Virus record (IMG/VR): IMGVR_UViG_3300045588_000033
Span: 27,511 to 91,510 of that record
Length of the DNA: 64,000 nt
Strand: one strand, 5' to 3'
From: a virus
A model generated the notes under the pieces. It made no database searches. It was not told the origin of the DNA and worked only from the letters and a program-made list of their open reading frames with translations. Position numbers and translations under genes: made by a program. Positions 18,531 through 28,800 of this stretch are shown one piece after another (positions within the stretch are counted from its first letter, which is position 1; every line of letters begins with the position of its first letter).

Positions 18531-21347
18531 ATGATAACTCCATATTCTACTCCATTAAAAACTGAATATAAACCTTTAGGTTTAGAAGCATTTGCTCAAC
18601 CTTTATCCCAAATGTCTGAAAAATTAGAAACTGCTAAAAGTTTAGCAGCTAATGCAGACTTCGAGATGAGCAGATTAAATCAAGATGACCCTAGAAGTAA
18701 GGAGTTAATGGAATTGTTGAATCAAAAAAGTTCTGAAATAGCTTCTAACTTAAATACTTCAAAGAATTACCGCCAAGCTACACAGCAAATAATGGATTTA
18801 AACAAAATGTTTACTAAAGATCCAGAATTGCAATCTATTAAAAGTAACTATGAAGGTTATAAAAAAATGGAGCAAGAGCATAAAGATATGGTTGCTAAAG
18901 GAACTATAACTCAAAGAGATCTTGATACTTGGAAAATGAAAACTTTAGGAGAGTTTAAAGGCACTGGATTTAATCAAAAAGGTGGAGATTATACTACTAT
19001 AAGCTTACAACCTCGTATGAAGAATATGGAGGAGGAAATGCGTAAAGAATCTTTAGAATTAGCTAGAATGGCTGTAACACAGCATTATCAAAATCCAGGA
19101 GTAGATACACAAGTAGAAATATCTCCTGGAGTTACACAACGTATTGAAACTAAAATAGATTATAGAGACTTAAATCAAGTAGCAGGAGAAATTCAACGTA
19201 TGCTAGCTACTTCTGATAAATACAAAGATTGGGTACAAGAAGATGCTGATTATACTTTCTATGCAAATTCTCAAGGAGAAAAAGGAGAAGAATTTAGAGA
19301 TAATATTATTGACGGAACTGTAGGAATTTTACAAACTCAACTTGCAGCAGCTGTTAAAAGCAAAAATCCTGAACAAGTTACTGCTCTTACTCAGGAATTA
19401 AACAGTACTTTACAAGAAATAGAAGAAGCTAAACTTAATAGCAATGAAGTAGAATTAGCTAAAAAGTATTATAAGCAAGCAGCTAATAATAGATTTGCGC
19501 AATTAGGTGTTGCTGCTGCAGATTTAGTAGATTTTAAAGATGTAAGTAAGGACATTATTGAAAAAGTTGATGCAGGTGTTAAAGCAAAATTAGATGCAAG
19601 CACAGCCTTACTTAAAGATTTTAAATCTATAGATACAGATATAGCTACTGCAGATCTAGATAAGAAAAATATGCCTTTCTCAGGTGGAAGTAGTACAAGT
19701 TCTGTGGAAGAAGAAGTACTTATTTTAAATAATAAAAATACTTATGAAAGAATTAGAGATACTAAAGTAGAAACGGTTCCTACTTTAAAACAATTTGTAG
19801 GAGGTAATAACTTAGATCCTAATTATAATGAAATATTAGAAACTGCTAAAGATATTTATGTAGTAAATAACGGATTAGAGAAATTTGAGCCAGCTATTAA
19901 AGATGTTGATGCTAAAATAGCAGCTGAAAACTTAAAATTAAACAAAGCGGTAACGCCTGAAGAAAAAGCAGAACAAGCAGCAAAAATAAAGGTATTAAAT
20001 CAAGATAGAAATCAATTACAATTAGCTCGTGCTGATACGGGAATAGTTCTAGAAAATCTTATTGTAAGAAATATAGCAGGCGATGAAGAATTAACTTCTT
20101 TGTGGAAAGAAGCTGGTAGAGATACTCCAACATTCTTAGGAATGTTACAAGAAGCTAATATTAAATATCTTGAAAAAGTTAAAAGTAATATAATAGATCC
20201 AAATGCTAAAATAGATCCTTTATCCAAAGAAGGACAATTACAGGCTGAAGCAGCTGCCAAAGGATTAGTAATTGACTACCAATTACCGTCAATTCCAGGA
20301 ATAGGAGTTAAAAAAGGTAAATTAGTGGATTTCTCTGAAACATTAATGGCCAATTATAAAGAAAATATATCTAATAAATTACCTTCAGGAGTTACTCCAT
20401 TAGAAGCAATAGGTAATGAAAATTTAGATAACTACACTGGAGGAGTAGTAGAAAACCTAAAGAAGAATATATTAGCCAATCAAGGGGGTGCTTCCAAAGT
20501 TGATCGAGTATCTTTCAATAAAACAAAAGGTACTACAGAACCGATGGTAGGAAAAAATAACTACGATTTAAATGCTTACGAGCAAGAATTCCATTATGTA
20601 GGAAACAATCAAGATGGTACTCAAGTTCTTAGATACGTATTAAAAAGAGAATTCCAAAATGCAGAAACTGCTAAGAGTGCAGTAGCTTCGGCAATTAGAA
20701 CTCAAAAACAATTGCCTGAAAATACTATTGTATCGGATAAAGAAATTAATGCTTGGAAAGCAGCTAACCCTACTGACATTTATATTACACCTACGGGGCA
20801 ATCAAAGAGTCTAGATATCGCAGCAGCGGCAAAAGAAAGCTATGTTGAATATGCTAATGCGATGCTAGATGTAGGAAGTGAAAAAATGTTTGATAATGTA
20901 AATAACTTTGCATCAATACATTTGATATCTGATCCAGCTAGAAGAATAGCATATACAGAAATGGCAGGAAGATTGCAAGATGCTGTAGAAAATAAATATA
21001 CATCAACCGAATTAATTCAAGCACCTGCTGCATATAGTCAAAATCAAGATGGAACTCAATCAGGGTTTGTAATAAGATACAAAGTAGAATCTGGAGAAGT
21101 AGTAGCTAGTATCAATAGAGTAACTATTCCTAAAGGGGGTGGCCAAGCTATATACAGTGATGTTATTGCTAGAAAAACTTTAGATGCTGCTGGTAATTTA
21201 CCTACGCAATTAGTAGCAATGGATTTAATGTACGGTACAGGTGCTGAAAGAGATTTAATACAAGAGACTACAGGTTGGCAACAATCTACTTTTGTTCCTG
21301 CATTTAAATCTTCTAAGTTTACTACTGTATACAACGCATCGTACTAG
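18531..21347 (+). CDS. large helical virion/cargo protein
   Basis: 938 residues with long helical, heptad-like stretches (about 20-330 and 440-520) rich in E, K, Q and A, and a beta-rich C-terminal quarter. There is no signal peptide and no enzyme motif. Size, composition and position between the glucosaminidase protein and the next hydrophobic giant match the internal cargo (ejection) proteins of crAss-like podoviruses. It is followed by a 65-base gap with a good promoter-like element. Confidence 0.5.
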   Translation: MITPYSTPLKTEYKPLGLEAFAQPLSQMSEKLETAKSLAANADFEMSRLNQDDPRSKELMELLNQKSSEIASNLNTSKNYRQATQQIMDLNKMFTKDPELQSIKSNYEGYKKMEQEHKDMVAKGTITQRDLDTWKMKTLGEFKGTGFNQKGGDYTTISLQPRMKNMEEEMRKESLELARMAVTQHYQNPGVDTQVEISPGVTQRIETKIDYRDLNQVAGEIQRMLATSDKYKDWVQEDADYTFYANSQGEKGEEFRDNIIDGTVGILQTQLAAAVKSKNPEQVTALTQELNSTLQEIEEAKLNSNEVELAKKYYKQAANNRFAQLGVAAADLVDFKDVSKDIIEKVDAGVKAKLDASTALLKDFKSIDTDIATADLDKKNMPFSGGSSTSSVEEEVLILNNKNTYERIRDTKVETVPTLKQFVGGNNLDPNYNEILETAKDIYVVNNGLEKFEPAIKDVDAKIAAENLKLNKAVTPEEKAEQAAKIKVLNQDRNQLQLARADTGIVLENLIVRNIAGDEELTSLWKEAGRDTPTFLGMLQEANIKYLEKVKSNIIDPNAKIDPLSKEGQLQAEAAAKGLVIDYQLPSIPGIGVKKGKLVDFSETLMANYKENISNKLPSGVTPLEAIGNENLDNYTGGVVENLKKNILANQGGASKVDRVSFNKTKGTTEPMVGKNNYDLNAYEQEFHYVGNNQDGTQVLRYVLKREFQNAETAKSAVASAIRTQKQLPENTIVSDKEINAWKAANPTDIYITPTGQSKSLDIAAAAKESYVEYANAMLDVGSEKMFDNVNNFASIHLISDPARRIAYTEMAGRLQDAVENKYTSTELIQAPAAYSQNQDGTQSGFVIRYKVESGEVVASINRVTIPKGGGQAIYSDVIARKTLDAAGNLPTQLVAMDLMYGTGAERDLIQETTGWQQSTFVPAFKSSKFTTVYNASY

Positions 21348-21364
21348 GAAGTACTTATTAAGAA

Positions 21365-21396
21365 TTTCTAAATAACAATAATTTTATTTATCTTTG
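21365..21396 (+). promoter_or_regulatory. Bacteroidota-type promoter (TTTC-N20-TATCTTTG)
   Basis: A -33-like TTTC at 21365-21368 is separated by 20 bases from a perfect TAnnTTTG box at 21389-21396. The ATG of the next giant gene follows 16 bases later. Spacing matches the TTTG-N19-21-TAnnTTTG consensus of Bacteroidota housekeeping promoters, so host polymerase could start here. Confidence 0.5.
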
Positions 21397-21412
21397 ATTA
21401 ATATAAACATTC

Positions 21413-24400
21413 ATGGAAGAAGATATAGATAAGCCAGTTAAGGTAAAAGGAGTAGACACTGGTAAAGAAGGTGGGACCTATTCTTCTGTATTGCCTAAAA
21501 CTAAATCTTCCGATGCTTACCGAGAAGCTAAAACTTCTGAAGAAGATTTTATACAGAAGTTAGGAAATATTGCTGAGACTTCTTCTAAAACTACTATTGC
21601 AGGGACTGACTTCAATGTTGACGTAAGAGCTAGAGCTCTATATACTCCTATGAATTTGGCTAGCGGTATACGTGACCCAAATGAACGTGCTAAATTCTTA
21701 AACGAGCACGGGAACAAAATGGTTAAATTAATGGGCCAAGATGAATATGGCATCAGATTTAATCGTGAAATAAAAGATGTTGCAGCTTATAAAGAAAAAT
21801 TATATGATAAACATGTAGATAAATTTCTAGATGATTTAGATGAAAATCAAGGATTTCTGGCAGAAGCTGCTAATACTGCAGTAAAACTTGTAGGAGGAAC
21901 TGCTGTAGCTGTAGGAGGATTAATACCTTTAGTATATGGTTTAGGAAAAGGATTAATTACTTGGGACGCTAAGAATATTTTCAATAACGGAATGTTTGAT
22001 GCATGGGAAACCGTGGATCAAGGGATAAGTAATAAGTTTGCAGTATATGGAGGATCAGATTATGATTTAGACGAAACAGGAGCTCAAAAAGGTTTCTTCT
22101 CTAGATTTATATCTCATCCAATGAAATCTCTTAATGCAGATATAGCACCTGCAGTTTCTTTTGTAGCTAGTGCAGTTATTACTGAATTATTAGCAGGAGC
22201 AGCAGCACCATTTACAGGCGGGGGGTCAGTGATAGCAGCAAATGCTATGTTGGCTGCAAGAGCTACTAGATTATTTGGAGGAGGAGCAAAAGCAGCACTA
22301 CAAGTAGGAATAAAAGGTACTAACCTACTACTTCCTAAGGGTATGAAGGCTATTCGAGGTTTGGAAACTTTGAGTGACTATCAACAAGCTAAAAAGTTAG
22401 TAGTACTTTCTAAAAAATATAGAGAAACTTTAGGCACAGCAACTTCTATGGTAAGAAGTGCTGGTTATGAGTCTTCTTTAATTGCCAGAGATACTTATGA
22501 AAGTACTTTGGAAAGTATGCTAAGTAAGCATGCAGAATTAAATGTAGATGCACAAGGTAACTCTATACAGCCTACAGAAGCAGAAATGGCATTATATACT
22601 CAAAAAGCAGAAGATGCTTCTGAGTATGCTTGGTTTACTAATATTCCATTAGTAGGCTTTTCTAATATGATGCAATTTCCTAAGATTTTTGCAGGAGGGT
22701 ATAAAGTAAATAAAGCATTATCTAAATTAAATCCAATAAAAGCTTCAGGAACTGTAATTAACAAAGAAGGTGTTAGAGTTGCTCGTTCAGAAGTATTAGG
22801 TAAATGGGGACGTACTGCCGTTGTAGGCGGTGCAATGGTAAAGTCAGGTATTACTGAAGGATTTGAAGAATTCTCTCAAGGAGTACTTGAGCATGGTTTA
22901 GCTGATTATTATACTGCAAAATATACTAAAAATTCTAGAGATACTTCTATTGGCTTAGTGTCAGCAATGAATACTGCTGCTAGAAATTATGCAGGATCAA
23001 CTGAGGGACAAGATTCTATGGCTATAGGATTCCTAATGGGGATGTTGGGAATACGTTTACCTATGAGGGTTAATAAAGACACAGGTAAATTAGAAAAAGG
23101 TTGGGAAGTTTATGGTGGAGCATTCCAAGCTCGTAGAGATGTTAAAGAAAAATGGGCTAAAGATAAGATTAATGCTGATTACCTTAATGCGCATTCTACC
23201 CAAGATGCATTAAAAGCCAATTATAACAACATGGCTCGTGCGGTTACTACTCAGGAAGAACAAGATCTTGCAGAAAGTAGTGGAGATTTATTTACTTATA
23301 AGAATAAGGAACATGAGCAAATGCACTCATTTGTTTCTACAAGAATAGAACTAGGATTAGAAGATACTATTTTTCAAGATTTAGATGCATACGAAGCATT
23401 ACCTCTTGATGTATTTAACGAACAATTTAGTACTAAAGAAGTTAAAGAATTTACTGAAGAATCTAGAAAAGAAGTACTAGACAAAGCTAGACAAGATACA
23501 AAGAGTGTTATAAAAGCAACTGAAGAAATAGATGCGTTATTTAATGATAACACTACTTTTGTAGATTTCTTAACTAGAAAAGATTATAAAGGTTTACAAG
23601 ATCCTAAAAATATTACACAGGCTCTAAAAGAACAAATGATTTACTTACATTCTGCTAATAGTAATCTAGAAGGAAGAGAAGTTAAATTAGGTGAGGATGT
23701 GCAGAAGCTGACTAACGGTGAGATTTTACCTATGTTATTTAATAATATAGTAGGAAGAATAGCAGGTATTAAGAAGGACGACGGTAGTGCAGAAATGATT
23801 ACATCGGCAGCAGAGTTATACAAAGCTGCTATGCAAGAATGGCAATCAAAAGACCCTAACGGTTATAATTTTCATGCAAAAGAAGTTGGGCCTATTCTAC
23901 AAGACATAGTAAAAATTAAAGTAAAAAGAGAGCAGTTAAGTAATTTATACAAAGTATTATTTACTAAATCAGGTGCTAAAAACTTTGCACAATTCTATGA
24001 ATTATTAGAAAGCCACTACATTGATGAGGCGAATAAAAAGGTTTTAGAAAAAATAGCTGAAGATGCTAAGACTGCTAAAACTTCTCAAAAAGTCGATAAA
24101 TTAAATAGAGATGAAAAATCTGTATCTGGAGAAACTCCAATTATGGATGCAAAAACTAAAGCAGAATTAGAGCAAGCTGACCAAGAATTAAATTCACTTT
24201 TTACAGAAACTATTCCTGAAGATGTTATTAAGAACTCGGATTTAGAAACATTAATACCTTCAGCATCTGCTAATACTATATTAGAGATACTAGCAACTAA
24301 ACCTGCTATTTTTAGATTACTAAAAAAGAGTCTATTAAACAAAGGAATTATATTAGGAGACACTGTTGATGAAGCTTTGCAGAATCTAACAATGGACCCA

Positions 24401-25348
24401 AAATTAGGATTTAACATTGTAGCTGAATATAATAATATTAGAGCATCACTTTTGGCTAATGCCCCAGCAGTTAATGTAATATTAAACTTTGCGGATTCTA
24501 AAGACAGCAGTCAACCTAATCCTGGTGCAGAGAAAGTATTAACTCCTGAAGAAGAATTAGCAATAGAATTGGGTAGATTACAAGCTAAGTTTAACCCTGG
24601 GGATACGGTAACAGCTTCGGCAATTATAGGGGTAACTCACCATAAAGAAATAAAAAATAAGAAACTTACAAGAGACCCTAAAACAGGTAAATTTATTAAA
24701 AAAGAAACTGATCAGCCTGTAGATAATGCTTTACTAAACTCTACTGAATTTTTATCTAATAAAGAATTAGAAGAGAAGTTTAAATATGCAGAATTTAAAA
24801 TAGAAAAAACTATTCCTTGGAAAGATCGTAAAGGCAACACAGTAGAAATTACTGATGATAATATTAGAATAGGTGTTTATCACGAAGGAGTATTCTTAAT
24901 GGATTTACCTGCTTTTCAAGAAGGTATGCCTGCAAATTTCTTAGCACTTCGTAAAGCTATTATAGCTCAAGAAACTGGAGTAGCAGCACCAAGTACTACT
25001 ACTGCGACGGAAACAATTACAAAACAAAAAGTTCGTTTAAAAAATGTTATTAATGATTTTTCTATAGACGCACAAGCATTATTAAATAATCCTAATCCTA
25101 CTATAGAAGAATATAATGCCGTAATAAGTAACTATGAATTTGATTTATCTGCAGATTTACCTAGTAAAAAATTACGAGCTAATATAGAATCCCAATTAAA
25201 AGATATTAAAAATACTTTTAAAATTACAATTCCAACTGCTACACCAAGAAGATCGGAAATAGATGAAAATTTTGATAATATAATAGAACAATTACTTAAA
25301 TCAAAAGTTAATGTGTTCTTTAAAGAAGAATTTAAAAAAGAATGTTAA
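21413..25348 (+). CDS. giant ejection/cargo protein with membrane-active segments
   Basis: 1311 residues. After a charged N-terminus there are hydrophobic Gly/Ala-rich segments at about 150-190 (VKLVGGTAVAVGGLIPLVYG) and 240-290 (AVSFVASAVITELLAGAAAP), followed by a long soluble helical region and a Lys/Glu-rich C-terminus. Proteins of this kind are packed in podovirus capsids or tails and are thought to insert into the host envelope to conduct DNA. No catalytic motif is recognised. The last 7 bases overlap an ATG of the ferritin-like gene, whose more likely start is 25351. Confidence 0.5.
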   Translation: MEEDIDKPVKVKGVDTGKEGGTYSSVLPKTKSSDAYREAKTSEEDFIQKLGNIAETSSKTTIAGTDFNVDVRARALYTPMNLASGIRDPNERAKFLNEHGNKMVKLMGQDEYGIRFNREIKDVAAYKEKLYDKHVDKFLDDLDENQGFLAEAANTAVKLVGGTAVAVGGLIPLVYGLGKGLITWDAKNIFNNGMFDAWETVDQGISNKFAVYGGSDYDLDETGAQKGFFSRFISHPMKSLNADIAPAVSFVASAVITELLAGAAAPFTGGGSVIAANAMLAARATRLFGGGAKAALQVGIKGTNLLLPKGMKAIRGLETLSDYQQAKKLVVLSKKYRETLGTATSMVRSAGYESSLIARDTYESTLESMLSKHAELNVDAQGNSIQPTEAEMALYTQKAEDASEYAWFTNIPLVGFSNMMQFPKIFAGGYKVNKALSKLNPIKASGTVINKEGVRVARSEVLGKWGRTAVVGGAMVKSGITEGFEEFSQGVLEHGLADYYTAKYTKNSRDTSIGLVSAMNTAARNYAGSTEGQDSMAIGFLMGMLGIRLPMRVNKDTGKLEKGWEVYGGAFQARRDVKEKWAKDKINADYLNAHSTQDALKANYNNMARAVTTQEEQDLAESSGDLFTYKNKEHEQMHSFVSTRIELGLEDTIFQDLDAYEALPLDVFNEQFSTKEVKEFTEESRKEVLDKARQDTKSVIKATEEIDALFNDNTTFVDFLTRKDYKGLQDPKNITQALKEQMIYLHSANSNLEGREVKLGEDVQKLTNGEILPMLFNNIVGRIAGIKKDDGSAEMITSAAELYKAAMQEWQSKDPNGYNFHAKEVGPILQDIVKIKVKREQLSNLYKVLFTKSGAKNFAQFYELLESHYIDEANKKVLEKIAEDAKTAKTSQKVDKLNRDEKSVSGETPIMDAKTKAELEQADQELNSLFTETIPEDVIKNSDLETLIPSASANTILEILATKPAIFRLLKKSLLNKGIILGDTVDEALQNLTMDPKLGFNIVAEYNNIRASLLANAPAVNVILNFADSKDSSQPNPGAEKVLTPEEELAIELGRLQAKFNPGDTVTASAIIGVTHHKEIKNKKLTRDPKTGKFIKKETDQPVDNALLNSTEFLSNKELEEKFKYAEFKIEKTIPWKDRKGNTVEITDDNIRIGVYHEGVFLMDLPAFQEGMPANFLALRKAIIAQETGVAAPSTTTATETITKQKVRLKNVINDFSIDAQALLNNPNPTIEEYNAVISNYEFDLSADLPSKKLRANIESQLKDIKNTFKITIPTATPRRSEIDENFDNIIEQLLKSKVNVFFKEEFKKEC

Positions 25349-25350
25349 TT

Positions 25351-25824
25351 ATGGAAAATTTATTAAGTGAAATAGAACAAAAAGAACTAAACAAGTTTGG
25401 TTTACTAGAACTAACTGCTTCTCAGAATTACTTACATCTTAGTAATAGGATGAAAACTTTAGGCTATTTCGGTGCTGAAAAGTTTTTCTTAAGTGAATCT
25501 AATAGTGAAAGAGATCACTATGGTAAAATTGAAAAATTTGCTAATGATTTAGGCGGAGAAGTATCAGTAGAATCTTTGGTAAAAGTAACTAGCACTGTAA
25601 GTAATATTAAAGAAGCCTTAGAACATGCTTACCAAATGGAAAAAGATTTGATGATGGAGTACGAGAAAGCAGCAATACGCACCGACTTATCATTAAAAGT
25701 TGTACTTTTGTTGCAAGACTTCACAACGCATCAAGTAGGAGCAGTAGGTGAATATGGAGATTTACTTGCTAGGTTAGCTCTTACAGATAATATGTTGTTG
25801 TTCGATCAAGAACTTGGTAATTAA
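25351..25824 (+). CDS. ferritin-like protein
   Basis: 157 residues, counted from the second in-frame ATG, just downstream of the previous stop. The sequence follows the four-helix ferritin pattern. Helix A has ASQNYLHLSNRMKTLGYFGA and Glu20 in LLELTAS; helix B has SERDHYGKIEKF (Glu53-x-x-His56); helix C has YQMEKD (a Glu); helix D has LLQDFTTHQVGAVGEYGDLL (a Gln). These match the ferroxidase positions E17, E50, H53, E94 and Q127 of E. coli FtnA, while the later Glu positions of helix D are replaced by Ala/Val. A role in iron binding/oxidation or protection is inferred. Its place among virion cargo genes is unusual. Confidence 0.65.
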   Translation: MENLLSEIEQKELNKFGLLELTASQNYLHLSNRMKTLGYFGAEKFFLSESNSERDHYGKIEKFANDLGGEVSVESLVKVTSTVSNIKEALEHAYQMEKDLMMEYEKAAIRTDLSLKVVLLLQDFTTHQVGAVGEYGDLLARLALTDNMLLFDQELGN

Positions 25825-25835
25825 AAAATTAAATT

Positions 25836-28800
25836 ATGGCTTGTCAATACTGGTATAATAATGCTTGGCGTTCTGAAGAAGAATTTAAGAATATTTTAGA
25901 TAGTGGATTATTAGACAATTTAATCAAGGATAAGAAAGTATCTATCCCAGGGTTAAAAGCTGATGCCAAAAAAGCTAGAGAATTTGCTAAGGCTGGTATT
26001 AAAAAACAACCATTAAGATTACGTATTATAAATAAAATACAAGCACGTATTAATAATGAGAGAGAGCCTATAACAGGTGCTTTTGTTAATAATAATCCTG
26101 TAAAAGTTTTAGCTCAGGCAACTGCTGAGAAAAAACAAAAAAATCCTAAAGCGGCTCAAATTCCTTTTTTAATTGTAATTAAGGTTAAAGGAGAGCTGAA
26201 AGTAGGTAAAGAAACTAAGAATACTGAAAAACTTAGAAACGAGATATTAAATTCAAAAATATCTGGAACTATTGTTGAGAATCTAAAAGAAGGTATTCCT
26301 TATATGATGGTTCCCTCTGCATACGGATTATACCCTATACAGATGAAATCTCACGCTGTTAAAGATACAACAGCATTTACGGGATTAAAAACTGCAGTTA
26401 AGGCCCTACAAACAGCCAATCCTCAAGATTTCTTCCTTACTAAAAAGAACATTGAGAAAATGTTATACCAGACTACTATTGACATAGAAGCTGGTAAATA
26501 TAAAGTAGTAAGACAAGACCCTACAACTAAATTAGCAGTTACTAAGTTATTTAGCACTGCTGAGGAAACTAGTGCTTATTTAGGCAATTTATTATATCGT
26601 TGTGACTATACCAAGATTAACTCAGTAGTAGGAGGAACAGACTATAATACACAATTAGCTAATATTGGAGCAGTCTCTACAGATTTATTTTCTGAAGACG
26701 GCAACTTCTTTAACTCTAGTTCTTTTGTAATAGAAGCTTACCAAATATCTCCTGAAGATAAAGCAACTTTAGAATTACTTATAGAATCTAAAGTAGGGCC
26801 TAATCCTGCTTCTGTATCTTTTTCTAATGCAGTAGCACAACAAAATACTACAGCTCCTGCAGCAAGTATTAATAAAGCAGACGAAAGTCCTATCTTTAAT
26901 ACTCCTATAGACCAAGTAAATGCTGCTATTGCAGCTTCTACTGGAGAAATTATACGTGATTATACAATTGCCCCAAATACTAATTTTCCTATTGCTAGAG
27001 TTATTGCTTCTGTAAAAGATGGAGTAGTTACGGTACAATCTATCCAGTTAATTTCTAAATCTAAGCAAGTAAATCAAAGTGATAAAATTACAATTTCTCC
27101 TAAAAAACCTACATCCAAGCAACAACAAGCTGCTACTAAAGCATTTTTTGAATCTAAAGATATTATTGCTATAAAAGAAAAAGCTACCAAAACTCCTGCA
27201 CCGACAGGTGTTGTAGATTGGTTAAATTTAATATCTAAAGCAACTTCTTCAAAAGAATTAGATGCTATTGTCGATCAGATAGACAAAGCAGATGCTATGA
27301 CGCAAGCTTTGATGGAAGACATAGCTACTACAAGACTTATATTACCTGAAACTTCTCCTACTACAAAAAGTCCTTCTGCAATTACTGCAGCACTGCAGCA
27401 GATGGTGGATCAAGAGTTAACTGATTTAGCGCCAGAAGTAGAAGAAGAAGGAATGGATACTTTAGAAGGGATGATAGCTCGTTCTAAAGAAACAGTTGCT
27501 GAAGAACCTATAGCTGAAGAATCTATGGATTTTGGATCTTTATTTGACGATGAAGTAGATATTGAGGGTAAAACTTTAGAAGAAGTTCCTAATGCTGTTA
27601 AAACAAGATTAAGACAAACTCCTAAAACAGACGGAACTAAGTGGTCTAAAAAAGAAGAGATTACCAAATTAAGAGAAATGATTGGTAATCGTAGTAAAAA
27701 AAATAATGGTAAAGTAAGAATATTTAAATCTTTAGAAGCTTTAGAAGAATATTTACCTGCAGAGACTTACGAAATGCTTCTTGAAGCAAGAAAACATGGA
27801 AAACAACTTCACGGTGTATTTACAGAAGCAGCGTTGTATTTAAGTGAAAATGCAGCAGCAGGAACTACTTATCACGAAGCTTTCCACGTAATATTTAATT
27901 TAGCCCTACCTCTAGAAACAAGAGTTAAGATTCTAAATGAAGCATTAGAAAAATATCCAGAAGAATTACCCCTAGTAAAAGTAGTAGATGCATCAGGTAA
28001 GGAAACTTTCAGAATGCCTACTTTTATTGAAATAGAAGAATTACTTGCTGATAAATTTATGGACTACGTTATGTCCAAAGAAGAAGATAAATTTGGAGAT
28101 AAAGACTTTGAATTTACTACTTTAGGTAAGACTTTTAGAGGTATGTATAGAATGTTGGAAGTATTCTTCCACCCTTCTAGAAAAATAGATATAGACCAAT
28201 TATTTGAAGATATAAATTGGGGAGTATATAAGTACTCTGTCAATTTTAGAAATACAGTATTGCCATTCCAAGTTAAACTTAAACAAACTGATCCCGATCA
28301 TAAATATGATAACGGTGAGGAAGAGCGTCAAGCTTTTGTTTACATGCAATCTAGAATGGATGATATTTTTGATGTTTATAGAAGTATCAGCATTGAAAAC
28401 GAGAATAAGACTGAAAGAGAGATTATTAATACCATGGGAGTAGATAAATTCTACACACAGTTATTAAGTAATATCTTTGCAGATGCTAAATTAAACAGAA
28501 ATAATAGTGCAGGACAATACATAATGAAATTGTACTCTGTGTTAACTAACGGAGGTACTGCTGCATCAACTGTTGAAATAGAAGGTAAATTATTTAAACA
28601 ATTTAATAAACCTACAGACTTACTACAAAGATTTAATCAATCTTTAGTACTAAGAGGTTTACACATGAGCTACAAAGGTGCAGTCGCTGCCAAGGATAAT
28701 TTAATTGGCGATAGTGCTAATCCTATAGAAACTAACGAAGAAAATACAAAATCGGAAGCATGGATGAAAGGGAACATAGAAATGGACCCTAGAGACAGCA

